A stretch of DNA of 47,194 bases, from positions 1 to 47,194 of the forward strand of contig JALUAB010000123.1 of NCBI GenBank assembly GCA_027051195.1, given 5' to 3'. Each line of letters begins with the position of its first letter. Positions within the stretch are counted from its first letter, which is position 1. The position numbers and the translations under genes were made by a program. Of this stretch, positions 45,879 to 47,194 are shown one piece after another. Below the pieces are notes generated by a model that made no database searches, was not told the origin of the DNA, and was given only the letters and a program-made list of their open reading frames with translations. The DNA comes from Hyphomicrobiales bacterium (GTDB lineage Bacteria; Pseudomonadota; Alphaproteobacteria; Rhizobiales; Aestuariivirgaceae).

Positions 45879-45904
45879 ACGGCCCCGCGGCGTTGCGGGG
45901 CCGT
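45879..45904 (+). terminator. serA hairpin
   Basis: ACGGCCCCGC (45879-45888) and GCGGGGCCGT (45895-45904) make a perfect 10-bp stem with a 6-base loop, 23 bases past the serA stop. There is no U-run, so termination may need Rho. Confidence 0.6.
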
Positions 45905-45954
45905 TCGCGTGTCCTGAAAGGAAGGGGTTTTTCCGGCAGCGGGGAGCGGAAGTC

Positions 45955-47194
45955 ATGACGAACGTGGTGGTCATCGGCGCCCAGTGGGGCGATGAGGGCA
46001 AGGGCAAGATCGTGGACTGGCTCTCCGAGCGCGCGGACGTGGTCATCCGCTTTCAGGGTGGCGCCAACGCCGGGCACACGCTGGTCATCGATGGCGTCAC
46101 CTACAAGCTCTCGCTGTTGCCTTCAGGCATCGTGCGCCCCGGCAAGCTCGCCGTCATAGGCAACGGCGTGGTCATGGACCCGTGGAAGCTGGCGGAAGAG
46201 ATCGAGGGCATCCGCCGGCAGGGCGTCGAGATCAGCCGCGACAATCTGCGGATCGCGGAGAACACCACCCTCATTCTGCCGCTGCACCGCGAACTGGACG
46301 GGCTGCGCGAGCAGCTGGCCGGCAGGGGAAAGATCGGCACCACCGGCCGCGGCATCGGCCCGGCCTACGAGGACAAGGTGGGCCGCCGCGCCATCCGCGC
46401 CGGCGACCTGGCCAACCCGGACACCCTGCCGAAGAAGATCGAACGCCTGCTGGCCCACCACAACCCGCTGCGCCGCGGCCTGGGCGTGGACGAGATCGAC
46501 GGCCGGAAGCTGCTGGACGATCTGATGGGCATCCGCGACGCCATCCTGCCCTACGTGGACAGCGTCTGGGCGCTGCTGGACGCCCAGAAACGCGCCGGCA
46601 GGCGGCTGCTGTTCGAGGGCGCGCAGGGCACGTATCTCGACATCGACCACGGCACCTATCCGTTCGTCACCAGCTCCAACACCGTCGCCGGCAACGCCGC
46701 CACCGGCGCCGGCGTCGGCCCTTCCACGCTTCAATTCGTGCTCGGCATCGCCAAGGCCTACACCACGCGCGTCGGCGCCGGGCCGTTCCCTACCGAGCTG
46801 TTCGACGAGACGGGCAAGACCATCGCCGAGCGCGGCCACGAGTTCGGCACCGTCACCGGCCGCGCCCGCCGCTGTGGCTGGTTCGACGCGGTGCTGGTGC
46901 GCCAGGCGGTAAAGGTCTCCGGCATGGACGGCATCGCGCTCACCAAGCTCGACGTCCTTGACGGCTTTGACGAGGTGAAGGTGTGCGTCGGCTACGAGCT
47001 GGACGGCGAGCGCATCGACCGCCTGCCCGCCGGGCAGGGCGCGCAGGAGCGCGTGAAGCCCATCTACGAGACCATGCCGGGCTGGAAGGAGAGCACCTAT
47101 GGCGCCCGCTCGTGGAACGACCTGCCGGCGCAGGCGGTGAAATACATCCGCCACATCGAGGAGCTCATCGAGTGCCCCATCACGCTGGTTTCCA
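45955..47194 (+). CDS. purA: Adenylosuccinate synthetase (3' end beyond the window)
   Basis: 413 codons are visible and the gene runs past base 47194; bacterial PurA is about 430 residues, so only some 15 are missing. PurA joins IMP and aspartate using GTP, the first step to AMP. Motifs: the start [20 protein letters not shown] with catalytic Asp/GTP loop, [12 protein letters not shown] with the catalytic His, [60 protein letters not shown] and [20 protein letters not shown] 45955 follows GGGGAGCGGAAG. Together with purE, purK and hpt the window holds a good part of purine metabolism, though not in one operon. Confidence 0.97.
   Translation, partial: MTNVVVIGAQWGDEGKGKIVDWLSERADVVIRFQGGANAGHTLVIDGVTYKLSLLPSGIVRPGKLAVIGNGVVMDPWKLAEEIEGIRRQGVEISRDNLRIAENTTLILPLHRELDGLREQLAGRGKIGTTGRGIGPAYEDKVGRRAIRAGDLANPDTLPKKIERLLAHHNPLRRGLGVDEIDGRKLLDDLMGIRDAILPYVDSVWALLDAQKRAGRRLLFEGAQGTYLDIDHGTYPFVTSSNTVAGNAATGAGVGPSTLQFVLGIAKAYTTRVGAGPFPTELFDETGKTIAERGHEFGTVTGRARRCGWFDAVLVRQAVKVSGMDGIALTKLDVLDGFDEVKVCVGYELDGERIDRLPAGQGAQERVKPIYETMPGWKESTYGARSWNDLPAQAVKYIRHIEELIECPITLVS

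Overview
This window is chromosomal housekeeping DNA from a GC-rich alphaproteobacterium. I infer the class from three things: TTAA-N7-TTAA boxes of the kind bound by the cell-cycle regulator CtrA; a two-hairpin serC leader RNA whose last stem covers the ribosome binding site, an element known from this class; and alphaproteobacterial families such as the TIGR02302/DUF4175 protein, DUF1674 and the serC type used there. I cannot name the genus. There are 41 protein genes (the last cut by the window edge) and one tRNA-Gly(GCC). I see no rRNA, CRISPR array, insertion sequence, prophage or recognisable defence island.

Layout. 1-383 holds no convincing gene but is rich in inverted repeats and contains a CtrA-type box, a promoter-like pair and a terminator that could bound a very short RNA. 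Then come carD; a small lipoprotein with a lone polysaccharide-export domain; a divergent AmmeMemoRadiSam pair (amrS/amrB); a large DUF4175 membrane protein; a decayed AMP-forming ligase remnant; a YbjQ protein; and the molybdenum-cofactor pair mobB-moeA (6-9.6 kb). 9.7-20 kb carries an EAL-domain protein with a degenerate GGDEF, ispG, clpB with a heat-shock-type promoter, an SH3 protein, efp, rpsU and purE-purK. 20-31 kb carries a degenerate GGDEF-like protein, a CorC/HlyC protein, an OmpR-type regulator, ftsE-ftsX, a DUF3426-like protein, hpt, a prolyl-tRNA editing protein, tRNA-Gly, a TPR protein, an ABC1/UbiB kinase, a TacA-like sigma-54 activator behind a perfect CtrA box, and infC. 31-47 kb carries an alpha/beta hydrolase, a minus-strand thioredoxin cluster (trxC, DUF1674, cnoX, then a Trm112-like protein and DUF971), a dihydrolipoyl dehydrogenase, accA, xerD with a small membrane protein, aroK-aroB, marC, a cNMP-fold protein, rsmB, serC, serA and purA.

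How the genes fit together. The identifiable pathways are core ones: purine synthesis and salvage (purE, purK, purA, hpt), serine (serC, serA), chorismate (aroK, aroB), isoprenoids (ispG), fatty acids (accA), molybdopterin (moeA, mobB), translation (infC, efp, rpsU, rsmB, tRNA-Gly, tRNA editing), division (ftsEX) and proteostasis/redox (clpB, trxC, cnoX). Gene coupling is shown by 4-base ATGA overlaps (mobB/moeA, purE/purK, ftsE/ftsX) and a 1-base overlap (aroK/aroB).

The points most worth a second look are regulatory or evolutionary: a probable ATT start codon for infC, the possible CtrA-box-driven micro-transcript upstream of carD, three CtrA-type boxes, a 12-bp inverted repeat on the aroK promoter, the serC leader with a palindrome around its promoter, and two proteins that look like inactivated enzymes (an ANL ligase N-half and a GGDEF relic). 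I did not find a clear, previously undescribed multi-gene system.
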